Source: Pseudomonadota bacterium (lineage in GTDB: Bacteria; Pseudomonadota; Gammaproteobacteria; Burkholderiales; Burkholderiaceae_B). From it: a stretch of DNA of 10,282 nt. The notes under the pieces are model-generated. The model was not told the DNA's origin, made no database searches, and was given only the letters and a program-made list of their open reading frames with translations. This document shows, one piece after another, positions 1 through 10,229 of the stretch (its first letter is position 1; every line of letters starts with the position of its first letter). Where the stretch lies: positions 1 to 10,282 of the forward strand of contig JAEWJD010000221.1 in NCBI GenBank assembly GCA_023386765.1. Reading direction: 5' to 3'. The position numbers and the translations under genes are program-made.

Positions 1-2470
1 TCGAGTCGTCCAGTTCACCGATGACCGGACGGAAGCTGCCGCCGGCCAGTTCGGTCAGGGGCGAGCCTGCATCCTTGTTGCGCAGCAGCGACTTCGGCGT
101 GAAGATCACCAGCGGCTTGCGGAACGGGCGGATCATCTGGCGGCGCAGCAGATGGAAGATCTGCGAAGCCGTGGTCGGCTGAACGACCTGGATGTTGTTG
201 TCCGCGCACAGTTGCAGGAAGCGCTCGATGCGGCCCGACGAGTGCTCGGGGCCCTGGCCTTCGTAGCCGTGCGGCAGCATCAGGGTCAGACCCGACTGGC
301 GGCCCCATTTGGCTTCGCCCGACGAGATGAACTGGTCGATCACGACCTGGGCGCCGTTGACGAAGTCGCCGAACTGGGCTTCCCAGATGGTCAGGGTGTT
401 CGGCTCAGCCGACGAGTAGCCGTATTCGAAGCCGAGCACGGCCTCTTCGGACAGCACCGAGTCGATCACCGTGAACGGCGCCTGGCCTTCCGAGACATTC
501 TGCAGCGGGATGTAGCTGCCGTCGTTCCAGCGCTCGCGGTTCTGGTCATGCAGCACGGCGTGGCGGTGCGTGAACGTACCGCGACCGGAGTCCTGGCCGG
601 TGATGCGCACGGCATAGCCCGATGCCACCAACGTGGCAAAGGCCAGGTGCTCGCCCATGCCCCAGTCAAGGTTCTGCTCGCCCTTGGCCATGTTGCGGCG
701 GTCGTTCAGCAGCTTGGCGACCAGCGGGTGCACCGTGAAGCCTTCCGGCACGGTGGTCAGGCGCTCGCCGATGCGCTTGAGCTCGGCCAGCGGCACGGCG
801 GTGTCGGCCTGGTCGGTCCACTTGGCGCCCAGGAAGGGCGACCAGTCGATCGCGTACTTGCTCTTGTAGTCGGTCAGGACCGGCTCGATGGTGCGCTGGC
901 CGTCTTCCATCAGTTGACGGTAGTCCTTGACCATCTGATCGGCATCGCCGTCGGCCATCACGCCCTGCGTGACCAGCTTGTCGGCGTACAGCTTACGCGT
1001 GCCGCCGTGCTTGCCGATGCGCTTGTACATCAGCGGCTGGGTCAGCGCCGGGGTGTCCTGCTCGTTGTGGCCCAGCTTGCGGAAACAAACGATGTCGATC
1101 ACGACGTCGCGGCCGAACTCCATGCGGAAGTCCAGCGCCAGACGGGTCGCGAACACCACGGCTTCGGGATCGTCGCCGTTGACGTGGAACACCGGGGCTT
1201 CGATCATCTTGACCACGTCGGTGCAATACAGCGTCGAACGCGAGTCACGCGGATCGGAAGTGGTGAAACCGATCTGGTTGTTGATGACGATGTGCAGCGT
1301 ACCGCCCGTACCGTAACCGCGCGTGAGCGCCAGGTTCAGGGTTTCCATCACCACGCCCTGGCCGGCGAAAGCGGCGTCGCCGTGCACCAGCACCGGCAGA
1401 ACCTGCTTGCCTTCCGGATCGGCACGACGTTCCTGGCGCGCGCGGGCGCTGCCTTCGACGACGGGGTTGACGATTTCCAGGTGGGAGGGGTTGAACGCCA
1501 GCGACAGGTGCACAGGACCGCCACGGGTCGAGACATCGCTCGAGAAGCCGTTGTGGTACTTCACGTCGCCATCGGTCAGACCTTCGGCGTGCTTGCCTTC
1601 AAACTCGGCAAACAGATCGCCGGGCATCTTGCCCATGATGTTGACCAGCAGGTTCAGGCGGCCACGGTGGGCCATGCCGACCACGATTTCCTGAACGCCC
1701 TTGTCGCCGGCGTGGTTCACCACTTCGTCCATCGAAGCGATGAAGCTCTCGCCGCCTTCGAGCGAGAAACGCTTCTGGCCAACGTATTTGGTATGCAGGA
1801 AGCGCTCGAGCCCTTCGGACTCGGTCAACTGCTGCAGAATGCGGCGCTTTTCTTCGACCGAGAACGCCGGTGCCGACAACGTCGACTCCAGGCGCTGCTG
1901 GATCCAGCGCTTGGCAGCCGGATCGGAAACGTACATGAATTCCGCGCCGATGGAGCGGCAGTACGTGTCACGCAACGCCTTCAGGATGTCGCGCAGCGTC
2001 ATCGTGCTCGCGGTCGTGAAGTAGGTATTGGTTGCCGAGTAAGTCTGATCCAGGTCGGCTTCGGTCAGGCCGTAGAAGGCCGGATCCAGCTCGGGGATCG
2101 GCGGACGCTCCTGACGCTTGAGCGGATCGAGGTCGGCCCAGCGGACACCCAGCGAGCGATAGGCCGCGATCAGCGACTGTACCGACACCTGCTTGGAAGC
2201 CACCGACAGATCAGGCTCGACCGAGCGCTGCACGAAGGCATTGGCACGGGCGCGCTGCGCGAACGACTCGACAATGGGGGCATGCGCTTGATCGCGCGTA
2301 GATTCCTGCCCATCGGCCGCCGGCGTGTGCTGCAACTGGTCGAAATACTCGCGCCAGTTGTCCGGTACTGAACCGGGATTGTCGAGATAAGCTTCATAGA
2401 GCTCCTCGACGTAGGGGGCATTACCGCCGAACAGATAGGAGGTAGAAAGGGATTCTGATTCCGTAGACAT
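1..2470 (-). CDS. sucA: 2-oxoglutarate dehydrogenase E1 component (3' end cut off by window)
   Basis: Thiamine-diphosphate-dependent E1 of the cytosolic 2-oxoglutarate dehydrogenase complex. It decarboxylates 2-oxoglutarate and passes the succinyl group to the lipoyl E2 (SucB/OdhB) in the TCA cycle. The 823 codons present begin with the family's N-terminal segment (SYLFGGNAPYVEELYEAYL, about residues 11-29). Then come HRGRLN (268-273), the ThDP/Mg motif GDAAFAGQG (from G364) with its paired Asn397-Asn398, GHNEQDTPA, and a pyrimidine-binding domain ending at the window edge. E. coli SucA has 933 residues, so roughly 110-130 C-terminal residues are missing here only because the window ends. The start at 2470 is well fixed: an in-frame TGA lies four codons upstream (2480-2482), and AAGGTG (2481-2486) is a Shine-Dalgarno site 10 nt before the ATG. 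sucB and lpd would be expected just beyond base 1 (inference). Also named odhA in related genera. Confidence 0.97.
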   Translation of the reverse strand, partial: MSTESESLSTSYLFGGNAPYVEELYEAYLDNPGSVPDNWREYFDQLQHTPAADGQESTRDQAHAPIVESFAQRARANAFVQRSVEPDLSVASKQVSVQSLIAAYRSLGVRWADLDPLKRQERPPIPELDPAFYGLTEADLDQTYSATNTYFTTASTMTLRDILKALRDTYCRSIGAEFMYVSDPAAKRWIQQRLESTLSAPAFSVEEKRRILQQLTESEGLERFLHTKYVGQKRFSLEGGESFIASMDEVVNHAGDKGVQEIVVGMAHRGRLNLLVNIMGKMPGDLFAEFEGKHAEGLTDGDVKYHNGFSSDVSTRGGPVHLSLAFNPSHLEIVNPVVEGSARARQERRADPEGKQVLPVLVHGDAAFAGQGVVMETLNLALTRGYGTGGTLHIVINNQIGFTTSDPRDSRSTLYCTDVVKMIEAPVFHVNGDDPEAVVFATRLALDFRMEFGRDVVIDIVCFRKLGHNEQDTPALTQPLMYKRIGKHGGTRKLYADKLVTQGVMADGDADQMVKDYRQLMEDGQRTIEPVLTDYKSKYAIDWSPFLGAKWTDQADTAVPLAELKRIGERLTTVPEGFTVHPLVAKLLNDRRNMAKGEQNLDWGMGEHLAFATLVASGYAVRITGQDSGRGTFTHRHAVLHDQNRERWNDGSYIPLQNVSEGQAPFTVIDSVLSEEAVLGFEYGYSSAEPNTLTIWEAQFGDFVNGAQVVIDQFISSGEAKWGRQSGLTLMLPHGYEGQGPEHSSGRIERFLQLCADNNIQVVQPTTASQIFHLLRRQMIRPFRKPLVIFTPKSLLRNKDAGSPLTELAGGSFRPVIGELDDS

Positions 2471-2480
2471 AACGTCGCTT

Positions 2481-2486
2481 CACCTT
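2481..2486 (-). promoter_or_regulatory. Ribosome-binding site of sucA
   Basis: On the minus strand AAGGTG lies 10 nt before the sucA ATG at 2470. Together with the in-frame stop overlapping it at 2480-2482, it fixes the start codon. Confidence 0.7.
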
Positions 2487-2598
2487 GACGAGCGTTTCAC
2501 TCGCAAACGATGCAGGAAAACCTTCCGCGACACGGGCTTCCCGGTTAGCGGATAGCAGGGGCAGAAGGCGCGTACAAGCCTTGAAAGCCGGTCTTACG

Positions 2599-2627
2599 AG
2601 TATACCCCTTCGCCCTAGCTCCGTCTT
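2599..2627 (-). promoter_or_regulatory. Candidate sigma70-type promoter of sucA
   Basis: Reading the minus strand, a -35-like AAGACG (2622-2627, three of six consensus bases) is followed by a 17-nt spacer and a -10 box TATACT (2599-2604, five of six). Transcription would start near 2592 and give a leader of about 120 nt before sucA. The good -10 box and ideal spacing in an otherwise GC-rich gap support it. The -35 is weak, so an activator may be needed (inference). Confidence 0.45.
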
Positions 2628-2815
2628 GCTGCAGTCATGCCGCAGTGCGGCAAAAACAGGCGGCCCGGCCTCCCCTCCATTCACCCCACCCGTCGCAAAC
2701 CGCGTGCTACAGGTGCCTACGTAATGCCTACGCACCGCATCATGAGGCCATCTCGCGATGCCCGGATCCTCCCTGCCGGGCCGGCCCGAGGTGGCCAGAA
2801 TACGACGGTCCAGCC

Positions 2816-4867
2816 CTAGCCCACCGCGTCCCGGGGGCCGAGGCCCCGCCTGCCGAAGCCGAACACCACCAAGGAAAACACCGCCAGGCCCAGCCATTGG
2901 GCCGTGGTGGCAAAGCCCGGCCCGGTAAGCGCCAGCGGCGCCTCCTGACCCGACGTCCCGATGATGGCAGCCATCAGTACACCGACCAGGCTTTCCCCCA
3001 CGATCAGGCCCGAAGCCAGCAGCACGCCGCGCCGGTTGGCGACCGCCGCGTACTCGGCCTCTGGTACGCCCTGCGCCTGGGCCCGGCGCCGCTGCAGCCG
3101 GGTCAGCACCCAGGCCAGGACGGCCCCCACCACGATAGGCGCGCTGACCGAAGGCGGCAGATAGATGCCGATGCCCACCGCCAGCACCGGCATGCGGGCG
3201 ACCCGACAATGGTGCTTGAGGACCTGATCGACCAGGATCAACAGGACCCCCACCCCCATGCCGATCAGGATCATGAGCCAGTTCAGGTCGCGCAGGAAAA
3301 TACCGCGCGCGATCGCCAGCATGAGCGATGCCTGGGGAGCGGACAGGGCACGGCTCGGATCCATGTCGGGCCGCGGCAAGGCACCGGTAAAGCCATAGGC
3401 GTTGTAAAGCAAGTCCAGCACCGGCGAGATCACCGCGGCCCCGACCAGGCAGCCGATCAGCAAGGCCACCTGCTGGCGCCACGGGGTGGCCCCCACCAGC
3501 CAGCCGGTCTTCAGATCCTGGAGGTTGTCATTGGCGATGGAGGCCACGGCGATCACGGCCGCCGTGGTGAAGATCGCCAGGGCCGTGGCCAGTTGCAAGC
3601 CTTCGGGCGTGGCCAGCAGACCATCCTCCTGGTGCGTGGCCACCATAAGGATGGACACCAGCACGATGGCCACGATGCCCACCCCCGAAATCGGGCTGGT
3701 CGAAGACCCGACAAGGCCTGCCATGTAGCCGCAGGCCGCCGCCACCAGAAAACCGAAGACAAAGGCAAAGAGCACAGCATACGCCACCAGCGGCCAGAGC
3801 CGGCCCTGCGCTGGCGGCGCGTCAGCCAGGAATGCCGCGAACACCCCCACCAGGACGGCCACCAGCAATAGCGTGAGCAAGGCGATCCAGATACCGGGCA
3901 GGTCACGCTCGGTGCGCGGGATCTCGCCGCGCGGCCGGCTGCTTTGCGCCATGGAGCCGAACATGGCGGCCATGCCGCGCACCATGGGCATGAACAGCAA
4001 CGCCAGGGTCCAGATGGCCCCCACGCCAATGACGCCTGCGCCGATGAAACGCACCTGCGTGCTCCAGATATGAGTGCCGAATTCAGCCAGGCTCTGGCCG
4101 ACCGCCGGCGCGGACTGCAGCGTCAGGACCGGCACGGCCACGCCCCAGGCAATCAACAGCCCGGTCAACATGGCCAGGCCGGCCACGATGCCGATCAGAT
4201 AGCCTGCCCCCAGCAAGGCCAGCGAAAAGCCCATGGGCAGACGCAACACCGCGCCTCCCACCGACCACCAGCCGCTGACGGTTTCGCCCAGCACGCGCAG
4301 GCCGCTGGCCGAAAAGCTCACCCGCGCCGCCACGCCGCTGCCGGCTAGGATGTCACCCATGCCCGGGGCGCCTTCCTTGGCCGAACCGTCCGACGCACGG
4401 GCCCGGGCGCTACTCCCCACCCGCAGGATCTCGGCGGCCGCCACGCCCTCCGGGTAAGGCAGTGAGCTCTTGACCACCATCAGGTGGCGCAGGGGGATGG
4501 AGAACATCACCCCCAGCATGCCGCCCGCAGCACAGATGGCCAGGGTCTGCCAGAACGGAAAATTCTGCCAATGGCCCAGCATCACCAGCGACGGCAGGAT
4601 GAAAATGATGGCCGACAAGGTGCCAGCGGCCGAAGCCTGGGTCTGGACCATGTTGTTTTCGAGGATGTTTGCCCCCCGGAACATGCGCAATACCGACATC
4701 GATATCACGGCAGCCGGGATGGCCGAGGAGAAGGGCAGCCCGACCTTCAAGCCCAGAAACACATTGGATGCCGTGAAGATCACCGTGATCACCGCGCCCA
4801 GCAGCACGCCGCGCACGGTCAATTCTGGCAAAGACACCGCATCCGGAACCCGCAAGCCCTCGGTCAT
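2816..4867 (-). CDS. OPT-family oligopeptide transporter (multi-pass membrane protein)
   Basis: Integral inner-membrane transporter of 683 aa in the oligopeptide transporter (OPT) superfamily, prokaryotic branch. Members carry small peptides or metal chelates, probably with protons; the substrate cannot be read from sequence. Hydrophobic segments run along the whole length. Conserved OPT stretches are NNMVQTQASAAGTL (71-84), the PYPEG motif (138-142), GLVGSSTSPISG (384-395), IANDNLQDLKTG (444-455, followed by LVGATP) and GIYLPPSVSAP (567-577). The length is normal for the family. An ATG 14 codons further up (4909) is also open, but I chose 4867: the G-rich AGGGGGG sits 8 nt before it and the protein then opens directly into the family's hydrophilic head. 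The stop is TAG (2816-2818). It reads in the same direction as sucA but 345 bp away, and diverges from the AceE-like gene, so it is probably transcribed alone. Confidence 0.9.
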   Translation of the reverse strand: MTEGLRVPDAVSLPELTVRGVLLGAVITVIFTASNVFLGLKVGLPFSSAIPAAVISMSVLRMFRGANILENNMVQTQASAAGTLSAIIFILPSLVMLGHWQNFPFWQTLAICAAGGMLGVMFSIPLRHLMVVKSSLPYPEGVAAAEILRVGSSARARASDGSAKEGAPGMGDILAGSGVAARVSFSASGLRVLGETVSGWWSVGGAVLRLPMGFSLALLGAGYLIGIVAGLAMLTGLLIAWGVAVPVLTLQSAPAVGQSLAEFGTHIWSTQVRFIGAGVIGVGAIWTLALLFMPMVRGMAAMFGSMAQSSRPRGEIPRTERDLPGIWIALLTLLLVAVLVGVFAAFLADAPPAQGRLWPLVAYAVLFAFVFGFLVAAACGYMAGLVGSSTSPISGVGIVAIVLVSILMVATHQEDGLLATPEGLQLATALAIFTTAAVIAVASIANDNLQDLKTGWLVGATPWRQQVALLIGCLVGAAVISPVLDLLYNAYGFTGALPRPDMDPSRALSAPQASLMLAIARGIFLRDLNWLMILIGMGVGVLLILVDQVLKHHCRVARMPVLAVGIGIYLPPSVSAPIVVGAVLAWVLTRLQRRRAQAQGVPEAEYAAVANRRGVLLASGLIVGESLVGVLMAAIIGTSGQEAPLALTGPGFATTAQWLGLAVFSLVVFGFGRRGLGPRDAVG

Positions 4868-4911
4868 TTCAAGCCCCCCTGTTCGCTCCGGCAGGACAAC
4901 GCCGGGCACGC

Positions 4912-4938
4912 ATTATGGTAGCGCCCGAAGGTTGCCAA
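4912..4938 (-). promoter_or_regulatory. Candidate promoter of the OPT transporter gene
   Basis: On the minus strand TTGGCA (4933-4938, five of six -35 consensus bases), a 15-nt spacer and CATAAT (4912-4917, five of six -10 bases) lie about 45 nt before the chosen start at 4867. The spacer is shorter than the optimum; a 17-nt reading uses TGTTGG (4935-4940) instead. The element directly abuts the tandem repeat at 4938-4957. Confidence 0.4.
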
Positions 4939-4957
4939 CAGGCCTGCACAGGCCTGC
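4938..4957. repeat. Exact tandem 10-bp repeat, each copy containing an 8-bp palindrome
   Basis: The unit ACAGGCCTGC occurs twice back to back (4938-4947, 4948-4957). Each copy contains the palindrome CAGGCCTG (4939-4946, 4949-4956), so the two dyad centres are one DNA helical turn apart. It lies in the divergent promoter region and its first base overlaps the -35 candidate of the OPT gene. That placement would suit an operator for a dimeric regulator, but I do not recognise the site. Confidence 0.7.
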
Positions 4958-5086
4958 GCTGCCCTACTATCAGCAGATTCCTCCGCCAAAGCTCAGACCG
5001 ACGGCACACCATGCCGCCCAACCCCGATTTGCTGCGCTGCTTTCGGTGACCCATGCCGCCGGCTCAGGCATAGCATTGTCAAAAAC

Positions 5087-5092
5087 AGGAGA
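5087..5092 (+). promoter_or_regulatory. Ribosome-binding site of the AceE-like gene
   Basis: AGGAGA ends 5 nt before the ATG at 5098. An in-frame TAG at 5071-5073 with no start codon in between makes this the only possible ATG start. Confidence 0.85.
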
Positions 5093-5097
5093 CAGCC

Positions 5098-7761
5098 ATG
5101 CCCGCAGCACTTCCCATCCCCGATAGCGACACTTACGAAACCTCCGAATGGCGCGATGCCCTCAGCTCCCTGCTGCAGGCTGACGGCGCCGAACGCGCCA
5201 CCTATGTGCTTGAGCGCCTGCTCGAACATGCCGGCGCCCTGGGCCTGCCGGCCGCGCGCGGCCGCAACACCCCCTATCTGAACACCGTGGCGCGCGCCGA
5301 CGAACCGCCTTTTCCCGGCGACCTGGCCCTCGAGGAGCGCATCGCCTCGATCAACCGCTGGAACGCGCTGGCCATGGTCGTGCGCGCCAACCAGGCCCAC
5401 GGGGAACTGGGCGGGCACATCGCCAGTTACGCCTCGGCGGCCGACCTTTTCGAGGTCGGTTTCAACCATTTTTTCCGTGCCGGGACTGCTGAACAGCCGG
5501 GTGACCTGGTGTACATGCAGCCGCACTCGGCACCAGGGGTGTACGCGCGCGCCTTCCTGGAAGGTTTTCTGAGCGAAGACGATCTGGCCCTCTTTCGCCA
5601 GGAAATCACCGCCCAGGCGCTCGGACGCCGGGGGCTGTCTTCTTACCCTCACCCCTGGCTGATGTCGGACTTCTGGCAATTCCCCACAGGATCCATGGGG
5701 ATCGGCCCGATCAATGCCATTTACCAGGCACGCTTCATGCGTTACCTGGAAAACCGCGGTTTGAGTGAGCCGGCGCCGCGTCGCGTGTGGGGCATCTTCG
5801 GCGATGGCGAAATGGATGAACCGGAATCCATTGCCGCCCTGACCCTGGCTTCGCGCGAAAAACTGGACAACCTGGTGTTCGTCATCAACTGCAACCTGCA
5901 GCGCCTGGATGGCCCGGTGCGCGGCAACGGCCGCATCGTCGACGAACTGGAAACCCTCTATGCCGGCGCGGGCTGGAACGTCGTCAAACTGCTGTGGGGC
6001 AGCGACTGGGACGCCTTGCTGGAGGCCGACCAGCAGGGAGCCCTGGCGCAGGCGTTCTCGAGCACCGTGGATGGCCAGTTCCAGACCTTCGCCGCCAAGG
6101 ATGGCGCCTACAACCGCGAACACTTCTTCGGCCAGAACGCGGCGCTGGCCGCGCTGGTGCAGAACCTCAGCGACGAAGCCATCGACCGCCTGCGCCGCGG
6201 CGGCCACGACATGGTGAAGATTTTTGCCGCCTTCCAGCGCGCCATCTCGCACCCCGGGCAGCCGACCGTGATCCTGGCCCAGACCAAAAAGGGATTCGGC
6301 ATGGGATCGGCCGGCCAGGGCCGCATGACCACCCACCAGCAGAAAAAACTCGACGACGACGCCCTGCTCGCGTTTCGTGACCGCTTCGCTTTGCCGCTGT
6401 CCGATGAGGACTGCACCAACCTGCGGTTTTTCCGCCCCGCTGAAGACAGCCCGGAAATGCGCTACCTGCATGCCCAGCGCAGCCGCCTGGGCGGATACAT
6501 CCCGCGCCGCCTGCCCGGCGCTGCGCCGATGGTCACGCCCACCGCCACCGAGTTCGGCGCCTTCGCGCTGCAGGCCGGCGGCCGGGAGATGTCCTCCACC
6601 ATGGCTGCCGTGCGCATGCTGACCCAGCTGCTCAAACATCCGGAGCTGGGCCCGCGCGTGGTGCCTATCGTGGCGGATGAAGCGCGCACCTTCGGCATGG
6701 CCAACCTGTTCCGCCAGATTGGCATCTACTCCGCGCAGGGGCAGCTGTATGAGCCCGAAGACATCGGCTCCATGCTCTCCTATCGCGAGGCCCGCGACGG
6801 CCAGATTCTCGAGGAAGGCATCACCGAAGCGGGCGCCATCTCGTCCTGGACGGCAGCCGGCAGCAGCTACTCGACCCATAATCTGGCGACGCTGCCCTTC
6901 TATATCTATTACTCGATGTTCGGCTTCCAGCGCGTGGGCGATCTCATCTGGGCCGCCGCCGACCAGCGCTGCCGGGGTTTTCTGGTCGGGGCGACCTCGG
7001 GCCGCACCACGCTGGGCGGCGAAGGCCTGCAGCACCAGGACGGCACCAGCCACCTGATCGCCAGCACGGTGCCCAACTGCCGCGCCTATGACCCTGCCTA
7101 TGCCTACGAGGTTGCCGTCATTGTCGAGGCTGGCATGCGCCGCATGCTCCAGGAGCAACACGACGAGTTCTATTACCTGACCGTCACCAACGAAAACCTG
7201 GCGCAACCCGACATGCCGGCCGACGCCCCCCAGGGCATTCTGCGGGGCATGTACCGCCGGCACGGCGCCGCCGATGCGGCCGTGCGTCTGTTGGGCGCCG
7301 GCCCCATGCTGCCGGAGGCCGAGACGGCCGCACTGCGGTTGCGCGAGCGCTATGGCATCGAGGCCGAAGTCTGGAGCGTGACCAGCTTCAGCGAACTGGC
7401 CCGCGATGCCCGGCGCGCCGAACGCGAAGCCGCGCTCGGCCTGGATGGCGAAGCCGCCTGGATTTCGCAATGCCTGGACGCGCCCTTACCCACGGTTGCC
7501 GCCTCGGACTACGTTCGGGCCGTGGCTGACCAGATCCGAGGCTGGATCCCTGGGCCGCTGCGCATCCTGGGCACCGACGGTTTCGGCCGTAGCGACACAC
7601 GCCAGAAACTGCGCGACTTCTTCGAGGTCGGCGCGGAGTGGATTGTGCTGCATGCGCTGGATCTGATGGCGGCCCAGGACAGCCGTTGGGTCGAGGCCCG
7701 TGACGCACAGCGCGCGCTGCTCAACGGCGCCGAACGCAACCTGCCTCCCTGGCAGGCCTGA
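5098..7761 (+). CDS. Orphan homodimeric pyruvate-dehydrogenase-type E1 (AceE/MdeB-like 2-oxoacid dehydrogenase)
   Basis: ThDP-dependent cytosolic E1 that decarboxylates a 2-oxoacid and would acylate the lipoyl domain of an E2. At 887 aa it is full length; E. coli AceE is the same length. The ThDP/Mg motif is GDGEMDE (235-241) with INCNLQRLDGP (263-273). Putative active-site residues by motif are His107 (GGHIAS), His143, His413 (TTHQQ, mobile loop), Glu573 (EEGI) and His646 (LQHQDG). FYIYYSMFGFQR (601-612) and LGTDGFGRSD (824-833) are typical of the family. It differs from E. coli AceE: QPHSAPG (141-147) replaces QGHISPG, and QDGTSH (647-652) replaces EDGHSH. No aceF or lpd lies next to it; a terminator and then maeB follow. 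This points to a paralogue such as MdeB (2-oxobutyrate) or the 'AKGDH_not_PDH' group, borrowing E2/E3 from elsewhere. The family is certain; the substrate is not. Confidence 0.93.
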   Translation: MPAALPIPDSDTYETSEWRDALSSLLQADGAERATYVLERLLEHAGALGLPAARGRNTPYLNTVARADEPPFPGDLALEERIASINRWNALAMVVRANQAHGELGGHIASYASAADLFEVGFNHFFRAGTAEQPGDLVYMQPHSAPGVYARAFLEGFLSEDDLALFRQEITAQALGRRGLSSYPHPWLMSDFWQFPTGSMGIGPINAIYQARFMRYLENRGLSEPAPRRVWGIFGDGEMDEPESIAALTLASREKLDNLVFVINCNLQRLDGPVRGNGRIVDELETLYAGAGWNVVKLLWGSDWDALLEADQQGALAQAFSSTVDGQFQTFAAKDGAYNREHFFGQNAALAALVQNLSDEAIDRLRRGGHDMVKIFAAFQRAISHPGQPTVILAQTKKGFGMGSAGQGRMTTHQQKKLDDDALLAFRDRFALPLSDEDCTNLRFFRPAEDSPEMRYLHAQRSRLGGYIPRRLPGAAPMVTPTATEFGAFALQAGGREMSSTMAAVRMLTQLLKHPELGPRVVPIVADEARTFGMANLFRQIGIYSAQGQLYEPEDIGSMLSYREARDGQILEEGITEAGAISSWTAAGSSYSTHNLATLPFYIYYSMFGFQRVGDLIWAAADQRCRGFLVGATSGRTTLGGEGLQHQDGTSHLIASTVPNCRAYDPAYAYEVAVIVEAGMRRMLQEQHDEFYYLTVTNENLAQPDMPADAPQGILRGMYRRHGAADAAVRLLGAGPMLPEAETAALRLRERYGIEAEVWSVTSFSELARDARRAEREAALGLDGEAAWISQCLDAPLPTVAASDYVRAVADQIRGWIPGPLRILGTDGFGRSDTRQKLRDFFEVGAEWIVLHALDLMAAQDSRWVEARDAQRALLNGAERNLPPWQA

Positions 7762-7783
7762 GCACGCCGCTTCATTGCCGTCT

Positions 7784-7814
7784 GCAAACGCCGCCCGCCC
7801 CGGGCGGCGTTTGC
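7784..7814. terminator. Strong hairpin terminator after the AceE-like gene
   Basis: A perfect 14-bp stem (7784-7797 paired with 7801-7814) closes a CCC loop, 22 bp past the AceE-like stop. The arms carry AAA on the left and TTT on the right, inside the stem. It therefore lacks the long T-run of a textbook terminator but has the form common in GC-rich genomes. It separates the AceE-like gene from maeB. Confidence 0.75.
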
Positions 7815-7867
7815 GTTGGAAACCCATGCAGAATCGTCCGCTTTCTGGTGAAATAGAGCGCTTCTCG

Positions 7868-7884
7868 ATATGGCGGCTCCATAT
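7868..7884. repeat. Short inverted repeat upstream of maeB
   Basis: ATATGG (7868-7873) and CCATAT (7879-7884) form a perfect 6-bp inverted repeat around a 5-bp centre. It lies about 60 bp before the maeB start in a relatively AT-rich stretch where its promoter should be. It could be a dimeric regulator site. I cannot place a confident -35/-10 pair here. Confidence 0.35.
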
Positions 7885-7943
7885 GCCGTCGGACAGGTTT
7901 TCCTCAAGTTGGCGCTCGCGCGCAAAGCAAAAGACAGTACCCC

Positions 7944-10226
<2,283 letters not shown>

Positions 10227-10229
10227 TCC

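Larger units (their letters stand above)
2471..2815. other. 345-bp intergenic region between the OPT transporter and sucA
   Basis: I see no convincing gene here. On the minus strand it holds the sucA ribosome-binding site and promoter candidate near its low-coordinate end. Further upstream is a direct repeat TGCCTACG (2714-2721 and 2725-2732) flanked by GGTGC/GCACC (2712-2716, 2732-2736). A 12-bp GC palindrome, CGGGCCGGCCCG (2777-2788), lies just past the transporter stop. It has no T-run after it, so it is not a convincing intrinsic terminator. Confidence 0.6.

Noticed and set aside
152..2371. 739-codon open frame on the plus strand opposite sucA
   Set aside because: Antisense to well-conserved sucA; the sequence is shadow-like (rich in Arg, His, Val, Gln and Leu) with no domain.
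2421..3482. 353-codon minus-strand frame spanning the end of the OPT gene, the gap and the sucA start
   Set aside because: It is out of frame with both the OPT gene and sucA, overlaps them heavily, and its product looks like frame-shifted coding sequence.
2645..3871. 408-codon plus-strand frame opposite the OPT gene
   Set aside because: It is antisense to conserved OPT motifs, and the product is a His/Gln/Arg/Gly-rich shadow typical of reversed hydrophobic coding sequence.
4868..4909. Upstream start (4909) that would lengthen the OPT protein by 14 residues
   Set aside because: The extension would begin only about 5 bp from the promoter candidate's -10 box. The start at 4867 has its own G-rich ribosome-binding site.
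4993..7470. 825-codon open frame on the minus strand opposite the AceE-like gene
   Set aside because: Its product is low-complexity, rich in Gly, Ala, Arg, Gln and His, with no recognisable domain. It lies fully antisense to a clear enzyme gene, as expected for shadow frames in GC-rich DNA.
7826..7943. Possible leader peptide ATG at 7826 before maeB
   Set aside because: The frame does not close before maeB but runs on out of frame to 8308, and it has no ribosome-binding site, so it is not a credible leader peptide.
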